Shown here: in pieces, positions 46,450-58,466 of the stretch
How positions within the stretch are numbered: the stretch's first letter is position 1
Layout: every line of letters starts with the position of its first letter
Source of the DNA: Lycium barbarum
Taxonomy: Eukaryota > Streptophyta > Magnoliopsida > Solanales > Solanaceae
DNA length: 64,000 nucleotides
Assembly (NCBI RefSeq): GCF_019175385.1
Contig: NC_083341.1
Coordinates: 63,459,800-63,523,799, forward strand
Direction of reading: 5' to 3'
Position numbers and translations under genes: made by a program
The notes under the pieces: model-generated
Told to the model about the DNA's origin: nothing
The model's database searches: none
What the model saw: only the letters and a program-made list of their open reading frames with translations

Positions 46450-47490
46450 ATGGCCCAACGACGGACATCCAAGCCAGCCCAATCTTCGCAAACACTTGTT
46501 CCGCCGGTGACCGGAATCCAGCAATTACTTAAGCCACTAACATTTGGGAGTTTTTTACCGCAAGAGTTTCAAACTATCACTGAGGAGCAGGGCACAAGCA
46601 GTATTGAAGGGGAGATACAACTATGCTCAGTCAAAGGGGAGAGCAAGGAACCAGCAGTGCGCAAATTGCAATTTTTCAATGCGGGTACATCTGCTCACCC
46701 AACACCGACTACAGCTGACATCGTTCGTGAAAATCACAGTAATGGTATGTGTCTAACCTATGTACCGCCGACTATTAAAGATGGAATAATAACAGTACAA
46801 TTTAGGAGGATGACCTTAAAAATCAAAAGGAGCAATGGGAATCTACACTAATTGGCAACGTATTAGGGGATACATCTTATGCAAATCAAATGGAGGGATA
46901 TGTAACTAGGTTTGGAATTTTGTAACTAAACCGATGGTGTTAATGCATGATGAGGGTTACTATATCTTCAAGTTCAATTCGATTCAGCACAAGGATAAGG
47001 TGTTGAAGGCGAGGCCTTACTATTTCAATAACAAGCCCCTAATTCTCAAACCATGGGAACTTGACTTCAATTTTGAGCAGGAGGCACTCAGTGTGATTCC
47101 AATTTGGGTGAAATTTCCTGGGTTGCCAGTGGGGTACTGGTCACCTGAAGCTATAAGTAAAGTTGCTAGTGCTGTTGGGAAACCACTCTACACCGATGAA
47201 TTGACAGCTAATGCTGAGAAAATTTCATATGCCAGAATTCTTGTGGAAGCTGATGTCTCCCGGGACTTGCCTGATTTTGTATTGTTGAAACTCCATCAGG
47301 ACCTTGGAAATAGGCTATTACTTATGATTGGAAACCTAAATTTTGTAATGAGTGTATTAGATTTGGTCATGATGCATTTGAATGCTGGAATTATAGAGAC
47401 TATGAAGAGATAAAGGTTGTTCATGAGGATGCTGGGCAGTTTCCTGAAAAGAAGAAGAGGAAACCTAGGAAAAAAAAGCACATGAGATAG
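46450..47490 (+). pseudogene. LINE ORF1 (DUF4283-type RNA-binding protein)
   Basis: ATG at 46450 opens MAQRRTSKPAQ and a low-complexity N-terminus. After frame changes at about 46800-46930 comes the DUF4283-like domain: YYIFKFNSIQHKDKVLKARP, LKPWELDFNFEQE and IPIWVKFPGLPVGYWSPEAI. A further shift near 47290 puts the zinc knuckle CNECIRFGHDAFEC (about 47345-47386) into another frame, followed by a Lys-rich tail (KKKRKPRKKK). It would coat LINE RNA. Three or more frameshifts make it non-functional. Confidence 0.82.
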
Positions 47491-47800
47491 GAATAGCTTG
47501 CTAAAACAATATATCATAGTCATGAGAGTGCTGATGAAGGGATAACAACAATGAGCAATGAGAGTGTTGGAAGAAATGTGCCACCACAGACTAGGAATCC
47601 CTTGACTAAGATGGAGCATAGGGGAATAACGTTGATATAGTGCCATCACTGGTGCAAAATCAGCAGAGGCCAGCTCAAAGACAAGGTAAGCAAGTTCAAA
47701 ATGATACTCATGCAGTTGATGGTCATACTGGTCATACCAATATGGAGCAGCAGGGTGGGTCTAGAGGAGCTGGCACTACTACAGCTATGTTTCAGCCTCC

Positions 47801-50800
47801 ATGATTATAACAACATGGAACATAAGGGGCTTGAATCAAGCCCATAAACAGAAAGTGTTGAAACTATTTCCGAATAAACATAAAATAGAGGTATTTGGCT
47901 GTCTAGAAATAAGAGTAAGGGAGCAGAGATCACAAAAAATATTGAAGAAAGTGGGTAAGGATTGGAACTCCTATTGCAACTACAACTATGCACCTAATGG
48001 AAGAATTTGGGTACTATGGAAGCACACCGTGAATGTCACTGTATTAGAGCTCAAAGAACAATTTATACATTGCTTAGTGGAGGATATGCTCACACAGGCC
48101 ACAATATATCTTACAGTGGTATATGCCAGGAATGACTGTCAACATAGAGAGGTGTTGTGGAATGAATTAAGTCAGCTATCATTGACAATGCACATACCCT
48201 GGATCCTGTGTGATGATTTTAACAATGTGCTTAGACCTGAGGATAGGATTGCATCACCAGTAACTCAAGCAGAAATTGCAGGATTTCAGGGCCTACTGGA
48301 TAATAAACAACTTACTCCTCTAAAGGCTCAGGGCTGGCATTTTACCTGGTGCAACAAACAAGCTGGTGATGATAGAGTGTACAGTAAGATTGAATGGGCC
48401 CTGGGGGATTTTCAGTGGATATAACAATTTGGACATGTGGAGGCTGAGTACTTAAACCCTTCAGTGTCTGATCACTCCCCAATACTTGTAAAATGTGGCC
48501 AGCAAGTGAATCTGCATCCTAGATCTTTTAGATTTTACCCTAATGTAATGGAGCATCCTGATTTTCATGATACTATGCTAACTGTATGGCAACAAGGAAA
48601 TGGAAGTCACACTATGGTAAGTATTTGGAGAAAATTAAAAAAGATGAAGGTGCAGCTGAAACATATAAATGCTTATATGGCATCTAACTCACAAAAACTG
48701 AGGTTGGCTAGGGAAAAACTTGATATTATTCAGGGACAGCTGCAGGACAATCTAAAATGTCCTGTGTTGATTGAAGAAGAGAGAAAGCTCCTGAAAGAGA
48801 TTGATAAGTGGAGTATGGTGGAAGAGCAAGTGTTGAGACACAAGGCAAGAGCAACTTGGATGGAATGTGGTGATTCCAACTCTAAGTACTTTCATGCACA
48901 GTGGAAAATCAGAACTAGCCAAAATGCCATTTCATCTATCTATACTGATGCTGGGACTAAACTTTCTGACCCTGTTCTTATTGAACAGGAGTTTATATAT
49001 GTGTTTTCATGTCTAATGGGTGATTGTGCAGCTGAATTACCATGTCTTAATATCGAAGTAGTTAGAGCTGGCAGCTGCCTTACAATCCAACAACAAAGGG
49101 CACTAATACAAGAGGTAACTGATGATGAAATTATTGAGGCCATAAAAAGTATGCCTAAGGAGAAAGCTCCTAGAGTGGATGGGTTTCCAATAGAATTTTT
49201 TACAAAGAATTGGGATACAGTTAAAGACGATGTTTTGGCAGCAGTAAAGCAGTTCTTTGCAACTGGAGATCTTGCCCCTATGATAAATACCACTGCTATC
49301 ACTTTAATACCCAAAATACCCTCCCCTACCAATGTAAAATACTATAGACCTATTTTTTGCTGCACCACATTGTACAAAATCATTTCTAAGGTCCTAATAA
49401 GGAGAATTAAAACAGTCATTGTTGAATTAGTAGGGTGCTCCCAATTATCTTTTGTGGAAAGAAGAAGTATCTTTGATAATATTTTATCCAGTCATTGAAA
49501 TCTTTAAATGCTACACTATGAAGTGGATTTCTCCCAGGTGTGTACTTAAAGTGGACCTAAGGAAGGCTTATGATACTCTGGAATGGGGATTTCTAAGGTA
49601 AATTCTGAGCACTCTTGGGTTGCCTTCCAAGTTCACCCAATGGGTTATGATATGTGTGTCAACTCTGTCTTACTCTTTGATGCTTAATTGAGGGTTGACT
49701 GCCCCTTTTCCTGCAAAGAGGGGTATTAGACAGGGAGATCCTATGTCTCCCTACCTCTTTGTGCTTGCAATGGAGTACTTGGGAAGAGAACTAAGTCAAC
49801 TTGAGTTTAATGGGGATTTTAATTACCACCCAAGATGCAGGAAACTGAGGAGCACACATATTTGTTTTGCAGATGACCCTCTTATGTATTGCAGGACTGA
49901 TATTTCATCCATTAAATTAATGAATGCTGCATTTCAGGGATTCTCTAGAGTGTCTAAGCGTCAGGAAAATGCAGATAAAAGCTCCATTTACATTGCTGGA
50001 GTTGCTGACCATACTAGACAGGAGATACTGGATGAACTTGGCTTCAATTCTAGGGTTCTCCCATTCAGATACTTGGGAGTACCACTGGCATCAAAGAAGC
50101 TAAATGTACATCAAGCTTTGCCACTGATTGAGAAAATTACTGCTAGGGTCACATGTTGGTCTGCCAAACTTCTCTCTTATGCAGGCAGGTTACAGTTAAT
50201 TAAATCAGTACTGTTTGGTGTCCAAGCATATTGGGCACTGATATTCTTAATCCCCAAGAAAGTTATGAAGGCCATTGAGCAGATTTGTAGAACTTTTCTG
50301 TGGACAGGGGCTGTTTCAATATCAAAAAAGGCTCTAGTGGCTTGGAATGATGTTTGCTTGCCATATGCTGCTGGTGGACTGAATATCATTAATATATGTT
50401 TATGGAACAGAGCTGCTATCTTAAAACAGTTGCGGAACGTGGCAAGGAAAAAGGACTGCTTGTGGATTCAATGGATACATAGCTACTACATAAAGCATAA
50501 CAGCTTAGAAACTATGCTCATCCCCAAGACTGCTTCATGGGTGGTAAGGAAGATAATAGCATCAAGGGAATTGGTGTTGCAAGGGAAAGTAACTAATGGA
50601 ACACTGCAAACAGTACTGAATTCAGCTCTGATTGGAAATTGCTTTGCCATCAGGAAAATCTACTTGACTCTTCTACCCCAACATCCTAAGGTTGAATGGA
50701 AGAGCTTATCCCTGCAAGCTAGTATACATCCCAGATATAAATTCATATTATGGTTAGCTTTACACCAGAGGTTGGCAACTGTTGATAGGCTGATGAAGTT

Positions 50801-51163
50801 TGGAATCCAGGTGCCACCAGATTGTGCTGTTTGTGGGCTGGCTTTGAATGTGCTATCACCAGACAAATGTGGTATAGACTATGTGTGTGGATGGGTTATC
50901 GGAGCAACATTGCTGATTGGAATACAGAGGTGAAGTGGGCCTGCAAATTGGCCAAGAAGAGAGCAGGCCTGGCAGAAATTTCCAGTTGTGCATTTGCAAT
51001 GATTGTTGATGCTATATGGAGGGGAAGGAACAAGATAAGGTATCAGAATAGTAGTATATTGGCAACTAAGGTACTGAAGGACATTGTGATACAGTTGCAC
51101 ATTAGAGGCAGAGCTAATAGAAGATGGTATGATGCACTGCAAGGACTGAATTCATATCCATAG
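47801..51163 (+). pseudogene. LINE ORF2 (endonuclease, reverse transcriptase, zf-RVT)
   Basis: It starts MIITTWNIRGLNQAHKQK (Asn of the endonuclease), then FGCLEIRVRE (Glu), VVYARN, WILCDDFNNVL (the usual Gly before Asp-Phe-Asn replaced by Asp) and NPSVSDHSPI (Ser-Asp-His). A single TAA (48422-48424) interrupts the frame. RT blocks: EKAPRVDGFPIEFF, ALIPK-type TLIPKIPSPTNVKYYRPI (with IFCC for the usual SCC), KRGIRQGDPMSPYLFVLAMEY and FADDPLMYC (49872-49877 encode the DD). A frameshift lies between 49496 and 49695. The C-terminal zf-RVT region FILWLALHQRLATVDRL ends the frame, with another shift near 50820. It made the enzyme for target-primed reverse transcription; here it is dead. Confidence 0.9.
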
Positions 51164-51355
51164 TGTCTTGCGTAATTTGATACTTTAATTGTAATGAATG
51201 TAGTGATCTTGGTCTACTAGTTTGACAGAGATGTAAGTATAGTAGATAGAGATATATAAAGGCTAGCAGTTAGTCCAAATACTGCTACTATTGTGTATGT
51301 AACACTTTTTGGTTATTAATGAAAGAAGTTGTTTACCAAAAAAAAAAAAAAAAAT
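51164..51355 (+). other. LINE 3' UTR and poly-A tail
   Basis: About 170 bases of non-coding sequence end in GTTTACC and 17 A (51338-51354). Poly-A at the end followed by the TSD is the mark of target-primed integration. Confidence 0.85.
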
Positions 51356-51370
51356 AAAGCGTCATTTACT
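51356..51370 (+). repeat. LINE target-site duplication (right)
   Basis: AAAGCGTCATTTACT, a one-mismatch copy of 46303-46317. Confidence 0.88.
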
Positions 51371-53774
51371 AAAGGCAGTTGGTTTTGATGAAATGTATTA
51401 TGTCCTATCTAAACTAGAGTGTCCTTTAAGCTAAACTTCATCAACTAATAAGGTGAATGATGGGGTGAACGGAAAGAGGTTTTGCTTAATAGCTGAAATT
51501 GAGTAAAATCTGGCACACCTAGAGTAAGTTAGATGTCTAATTAAAATGTTCTTCCATAAGTGTTTAAGTGTAAAGAGTCTAAGCTTGATTGTTTTCTCAA
51601 AAATGTTCTTGGGAGGATAACCAGCTACCTTAGGGGAAGGTTAGATGTATACATATGGTTTGGACACAATGACCTATCTCTGTATTTGTAAATGTGTTAG
51701 CTTCTGATAAATATCTCTGTGGATGTTACTTACTTTGGTTAAGTCTAAAAAATTTCACTAATAGTTTGATGATCAATAGAGTCTGAATTAGCAGTTTACT
51801 TGCTTTTGACAGCATGGCTTGTTATAGACCAAGACTGAAAAATTGGTCCTATTTGATTAACTTGCAATAGTGGCTAGCTCTCTCTCTCTCTGATTCAGTT
51901 TTCCTAAGTCTAATTCAACATAATAATGTAGTAGGAATTTATGTTTGGACTATATAGTTGATTCTGGCATAATCTTTGTGAGAGCATTCTGAGATTTTTG
52001 TCTATGAAATCTGGGAATGTACTAGGTAAATATGATGAATTGTTGATTAGATATGGCCCTGCTTTGCGAACTAATTGTTTATCTGTTGTGTAACATCTAT
52101 AGTGGCCATGTTTAGCTTGTTTGTTTCATCCCGAGAAGGGAGAGTTTATGTCATATGGGGTTGTACTTTGACTCTGATTAATATGCCTAGATTTAACCTA
52201 AGTTGTGTTTTCTTTAAAAGGAGAAAGGGGAGAAAATAAGTGTGTTTTGAATAAATTGCTAGAATCTGGGATGCATATGTGTTTCTTAACTAAGTATGTT
52301 AACATAAGACAACTTGACCTTAACTTGGCTAAGTATATCAGTTGTAGGAAGTTTACTTTAACTTGTCCTGATCAAATTTGCTTCTGTGTGGGTTCAAACT
52401 GTTTGTGCTATTTTTTTACAAAGTAGCCTAGCTCATTTTGCCAAGTTAGAGGTCCCCTTTTGTGAGGTAATTAAATGAATAATTGTTGTGCTAAGCGTAC
52501 TCTAGGCAAGATTATTTTAGAGGTCTGTCTATGGATAAAGTCAGCTTAGTTTGTTTAGCACAATACGTTTCTCAAATTTGTTGGTACTTATGTACTTTGG
52601 TCTTCCCCTTTTCTTCAAGTCTAGTGAGAGGTGTTACAACTTGCCTGTGATAGTCCTATGGGTTGCCCAACTTTCATGTCTTTGTTAAAACTTGAATCTT
52701 TGAAACACTGCTGGAAAGGTGTATTTTTACCACTTTATTCTCTTGGTTGGTTATGCTTTTTGTATGATTTTAAAGACAAGAAAATATGGTTCTTTGAACG
52801 TTTTAAATTGGTCCCTATGAACCACTTAACCATTTGAGTCCATAGAGAGTTTAGCTTCACCTATTATGATTTAAGGGCCTGAACTGTCTCTGAGTCTCAT
52901 GTATATATATATTATTTTTCAGTCACTAAGTTTTGTCTGTCTGGAATCTATTAAGCTGAACAAATTTTGTACATGGTTCTTAAGCAATTACTTGATCATG
53001 TTTTTCTTGTGGTCTGTTGTCATGTTTAGACTAAATATGAGTCATTCCTGTATTAAAAGATCACTGTCCAAATTTAAGGTAGAAGTTAAGATATGCCTTG
53101 ATGATTTTCTGAAAAATAAGAAGTGGTATATTGAAGAAACTTTTTCTACCTAAATCAGTAGCTATAAGTAAAAGGTGTAGGCTTTCCTTTCCTATGAGGG
53201 ATGTTGGATGAATGTCGTTTAGTCATGTGGAATCAAGTGACCACCTCTGAAACTTTACCATTTGCTGTTGTGTGTTATTTGTACTTCTGAATGTGAACTA
53301 AGGATATAACCAATGCCCAAAGGTGCAACATTTGGTATACTCTAATGAACTAGGACCTGTATATTAGGTATAAATGGGGAATATCACCTCTATGAATAAG
53401 GTTTTGCCTTTGTCTTCAAATTAGTGAACATTTGAACTTGGTTTCTTTCGTTGTTAATCTCCATGTATGGAGCTTCTACTTGTTTACTTCTACTGCTCAT
53501 CTTTATGACTGAAATTTGGACTTTCATTTCTTCTTCTTTCCTTTACATCTTTTAAAGATTCAGTTGGGCCATTTGAGTATGGGCTTGACCTTTGGGCCTT
53601 ATCAACAAAGTTAACTGTGTGATTACAAACTAGTATTTTTCTTATATAACTGTGTATACAAACACTCCTTCTCTTAGATACAATTGAGTATAGCACATAA
53701 ATGAAGAGACAAATTAGCACTTGAGGATTAAGCTTAAGCCTTCCCTGATGTCTACCATGCCTGGGGTTCCTAGA
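51371..53774 (+). mobile_element. Diverged second Ogre-type LTR, second fragment
   Basis: It continues the LTR after the LINE. The end (CCTTCCCTGATG, CATGCCTGGGGTTCCTAGA) matches 1606-1640 of the 5' LTR. It is AT-rich without coding sequence; short reading frames here are chance. Confidence 0.65.
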
Positions 53775-54746
53775 TGTTACACCTCGCACTTTCAGATCAT
53801 GAGCACGCCACATATTTCACCGTATTAATGGAGTATCGGAGATATCCCATGAAGTTTTGAAGGGTACAAGCCATGGGAAGTACGTAACAATGAAGTAAAG
53901 GATGAATTACGATCTCGTAAATCGTGAACGGGAAGAACAACCTTGGAACAAAAGGACATGACCATTATCAAGTATTATTAATGATAAATATCATGTATGG
54001 AGAGTTTCGGAAGATTCCGGGACCAAGCAAATCGCAGAAAATAAGTTGGTCAAAAATTTGGAAAACGTTGGCAGAATTTTGGACAGAAATTTTGGGTCAA
54101 CTTTAGAGGGGTATATCTCCTAGTATATCAGGAGTTTTAAAGTGAAATATAAGCCTAAATTGAATTTCAGGAAGTCTAGTTTCCAACACAACAAACCGTT
54201 TGTTAAAACGACATCGGAGTAGGGAGTTATGGGCATTTCAAGATAAGCCTCCAAGCTGCCAAATGGCTCCCCCCGGGCCCCACTTGGAAAATCGGTGGAA
54301 CCGACTCTCAAGGGGTATAATTACCCCATTATTCCCCCTTTTTCATCATTTACACTTCTTGGGAGTTCTAGACACATCTATACACTTCTGTTAAACACTT
54401 ATAACCCCTTAAATCAAGAATTCAACAAGATTACACCAAACTAGTTCATGAAAAATGATTGTTCTTGTTTCTACTTGATGTTGTGATGAGTTTGGTTTTG
54501 AAGAAAGTTGGTGTGGCTAAATTTCTTCAACTATAAGGTATGTTCTTCGTCGTATCTCTTATATTGAGTTGATTTTAAGGTTTAGAAAGTCTTAAAAGTG
54601 AAGATAGTTATGGAAGAAAGGTCATAAAGTGTTGTGTTGTACTCGTTGAGTTTATGGACTGTTTTGAGCATGTTGTGGCTGTGTTGTTGAGCTAATTTCC
54701 ATGTATATGGATGGTATCTAATGTTGTTGGTGTGTTGATAAGATCA
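53775..54746 (+). mobile_element. Truncated 5' LTR
   Basis: It aligns with 58467-59438 at about 93-95% by eye, then similarity stops within GTGTTGATAAGAT. The remaining ~1.6 kb of LTR and the PBS are deleted. The TATA region GGGGTATAATTACCCC (54313-54328) is itself a palindrome. Confidence 0.82.
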
Positions 54747-56463
54747 GGACGGGTTGATGATAGGCACACAAACTCGTTTTATCAGACTTTCCTAAATGAA
54801 GTGGGTTTACATCGAGATTTAGAAGTCACCAGTCATTCGACTTCAAGGGGATTCTGAGTATTTGATAGTTGGTACTATTTTTAGAATCATTAAGGCCAAG
54901 TTACTTCGGGTACTAATGATGACCTTGAACTCAAGAATGAGAAATGGTTAGGTAAGTTGGATTGCAATTATGATTGTCTTCTAGATTGCTGATATAACTT
55001 CTAAATGTGATGTTGCTTGGATAACGAAGGAAGTAGAGAGTGCATCAACCTTAGGAATATGTGGTATGTTTTTAGCTAATCCTTATAAGAAGGATTCACC
55101 TCAATTTTTTTCAAACGGGTGTTGTGAAGGTTATTTGACGATAGAGAAAGATTGTGCGATGTGGGTTTATGCGTAAGGAGAGAAGAGAGTAGGTGTACAA
55201 GTGAAGATAAAATATGCAAGGATTAATTCGTTGCTACAGGAAAGTAAAGGATGCGAGGTTGAATATTTTAGATAAAGAGATAGGGTACAAGTACGAGCAA
55301 AGATTTTTAAGTAAAGTTATATCGCCGGGATTCACAGTTAAGATGTAGGAAGGTATGCTAGGATGACCTACAGATTTAGACATACAAAAAAAGAATATGA
55401 TAAACCCGAATAGACCAAGGGAAATTATGAGCATATGAGCTTTACAATTAGAATTCTCTAGCTAGCTGGGCAAAAAGAGAGGGGAGATGTATTTAAGCCA
55501 CAGATTTAGGACAAAATCAAATGGCAACGGGATATCTCGCAAGAAAATGTGTTGAAAAGCTATAAAAAGATAAGTCACGAGTGGCTACATCGAGTATTAT
55601 GTATACCCTTACGATTGATGTTACAACATGTTAAAAATATTGATTGTGTTGTATGTCAAAATTGAGGTAGCAAGAGCTACAGAAAGAATCAGGATTGGGT
55701 TTTCTTGGTAATTAAAGTCAGATAGCGGTAACGCGAACAAATATGTAAGCACGAGCATTAGGAAAAAGAAGGTTATGATATTATGAAGGGGAGAGAAACT
55801 TGGACAAGGAAAACATATACCCATTGAGGATCAGGTAATATATTTGAGGAAAAGGTTAGGGTGAAAGTAGAAAAGCAGACAATAGGATCAAATTTAAATA
55901 AATCATGGGAGATAGAGTAATGTTATACGTGACAAGAGATGAACGTGAGGACCCCATAATCAACCTATACCTATTCATAACTAGAACCAAGAAGGTTGTA
56001 AATAATGGACAAAGGTGCATCCTTGAGAAGAAATAAACAGGTCTTATGAGAGCGACGAGGAAATTTTAAACTCCTGGGATTTAACCAGGAGAATGGATTT
56101 GAACCGATGAATTGTACGCCTATTTAAGAGAAGAAAGTACCCCAAGAAGATATTTTCAGCTTCACAAGGGATTCGCACTCGTAATGAAACACTCCAAAGT
56201 TTCCTAACCTAAGTGTAAAGGATGACTAATGGAAACAGGCATTTTACGAGTAAAAGAAGAAGAAAAAAGGGACTATAAGGACTAAAGGAAGGAGGAGGTG
56301 TCAACGAAATGGTTAAAGGGACTTATGTGGCCGCCAACAACAAGGAGAAGGTTAATGAGTCAGTAAGCTTGTCCAAAGGAAAACAAATTGAAATTATAAG
56401 ACAATGGCTGTGTGAAAGATGCAAAGATGCGATCATGAAGAAAATCGAGAAAATTTGAGATAG

Positions 56464-56505
<42 letters not shown>

Positions 56506-58453
56506 ATGTTGTAGTATCGTAAAGGAAGATGAAGACTTGACGAAAGAAGAAAGGAAAGGGTGTACTTTGTGAGGATTTCATAATAAGAACAAGAACCAAC
56601 CGAATACTAGAAGGACTATGATGCATAGCTGTGATGCAAACAAGTAGTTAAGAAGAATTACGGGACAAAATGAGCAAAGCTAATGAAAGGACGAGTCATA
56701 GGAACGGGTGGTGTGGAGAATCAACTTTTAATGGTATAGTACAGACATAAATCGAAATCGGGAACCTAGAGCAAGGAGAATTTCAAGGATATTAAGAAGG
56801 TAGTCGTGGAGGAAGACTAGGGCTAAAGGAGCGTGCTATAGTCGGACACTCCATAAGGGGCCTAATGAATTCTAATGTCCCCATTAATTCATTATCCTAG
56901 GGTACTACTAGTCATGAAGGGTAGAAGTGAAGAGACAATAAAGAAGGCATCTGAATTGTATCCGATATGTATAAGAATTTTGATTTGATACAAGAACTCA
57001 ACTACCAAAAAGGAAATAAGTTAAACCATGCGATGAAAAGAACTTCGGCATTATATGGAATAGAGGAGTTAAAGGATCGCTAAGGGCGGACAGATGACTA
57101 GCAAGACGGTTAACACTCAAAGGTTATGGGTATATGAAAACATCCTATAAAAGGGGGGAAGAACAAATTCAGTTCTAAGATAAGCTACAATATTCCCAAG
57201 CTCAAAAGAGAGAAATATATTAGATTGAAAGAGTCAAATTTTGAGATGAACCGATATGTCAAGAATATGCTAAAGAAAAATGAGAATGGATTAAATGTAG
57301 GTATATCATGTGACAAATATGGGAAGGAGAATAAGTTTTGCCAATGCGATATGTTATATTTCGAACTATGACTTGAATCACTCACGCCGAAGAAATTTTA
57401 TGTACATTTAGATATGCAGTAAAGTACTCCAAGGGGTAACAGAAGGAGTAAGAAAGGCCGCACGTGACCAGGGATAAGTATAAGGGACAATTGGGACTAC
57501 TAAAAAGAATTTGTAGCACTAGAAGAGATGAAAACTTTAAAAGAGGAACATTTATAGGAAGTTCAATAATCTTAAAAAGAAAGGAAGATAGTGTGCCTAT
57601 GGATAGCAAGGCAGCAGTACTGCCTAAGATTAGGGAGTATCTAGTAAGTTGTAAAATTTCAAGTTGCCAGTTATATCAATTGTGAGAGTGTATGACCTAG
57701 AACCATATAAACAATCGTCATGATGAAATGGCCAACAAAATAGTATAAGGACGGCGATAAGGGGCATAAGAAGAATGGAGGTTAGTTTAAGTCTAAATTA
57801 GTCACCGGTATAAGAGAGCCGAGGACTTAAGGAGGGAAGCATACTCGTATTGGAAGGAAATTATGATTAAGTAGGATTTATCTTAGTTCCATGTTCATGA
57901 GTTTAATTTGTACTTATGCTAAAACTGAGAAGAGGAAACTGGAGGAAAAGTTCAAATATGAATATGATTGTAAAGAATTAAGGGGTCCGACCAAGGAATT
58001 AAAAGGAGATGATATGGTATGTATATAAGGTCGACCAGTACAAAAAGGGGATAATCTAAAATAGCACCAAAGAAGCAAGGAAAGGTGCCATATCTGAACA
58101 AGAGGATTTGTCTACTAGTAGAGAATTAAGGAGCAAGGCAAAATAGTACAACAATAAAGAGTGCTCACACATCGGCAGAGAGCTGTAGCAATCATGAGTT
58201 AAGACCATTTTAAGGGCAACAGGTCCTAGGACGGTAGCTAGATATCAGTTGACCACTGGGTACATACATAAGAACATGAGGATATGGAGCTAATGAATGC
58301 GTTCGACAAAGAACTGGGAGAATATGAAAGAAGACTAATAATCCCATAGTATAAGGACATGGAGATCAGGAACTAAAGCAGGACAATCATTTCAAGAAAT
58401 TAATGATAGCATCACAAGCTCGCAAGCTGCAACATTCGAGGATGAATGTTTCT
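54747..58453 (+). other. Interior without recognisable coding, purine-rich
   Basis: 3.7 kb with no domain I recognise on either strand; all frames are short. The + strand is strongly A/G-rich. It includes a (GT)n microsatellite (56471-56503) and, at the end, the hairpin AACATTC, GAGGAT, GAATGTT (58431-58450) shared with the gag-only element. It could be a non-autonomous cargo region or fully decayed gag-pol. Confidence 0.6.
56471..56503. repeat. (TG)n microsatellite
   Basis: 33 bases of uninterrupted alternating T and G. Confidence 0.97.
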
Positions 58454-58466
58454 AAGGGGGAAAGGA
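58454..58466 (+). other. Polypurine tract
   Basis: AAGGGGGAAAGGA directly before the 3' LTR start at 58467; same arrangement as at 24155. Confidence 0.85.

Larger units (their letters stand above)
46318..51355 (+). mobile_element. L1-type LINE retrotransposon, full-length but decayed
   Basis: About 5.0 kb with a 5' UTR, ORF1, ORF2, 3' UTR, a poly-A tail (51338-51354) and a 15-bp TSD on both sides. ORF order (DUF4283-type ORF1 with zinc knuckle; APE endonuclease, RT, zf-RVT in ORF2) is that of plant L1 elements. Length and the presence of a 5' UTR suggest no 5' truncation. Frameshifts and stops are few, giving moderate age. Confidence 0.92.
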
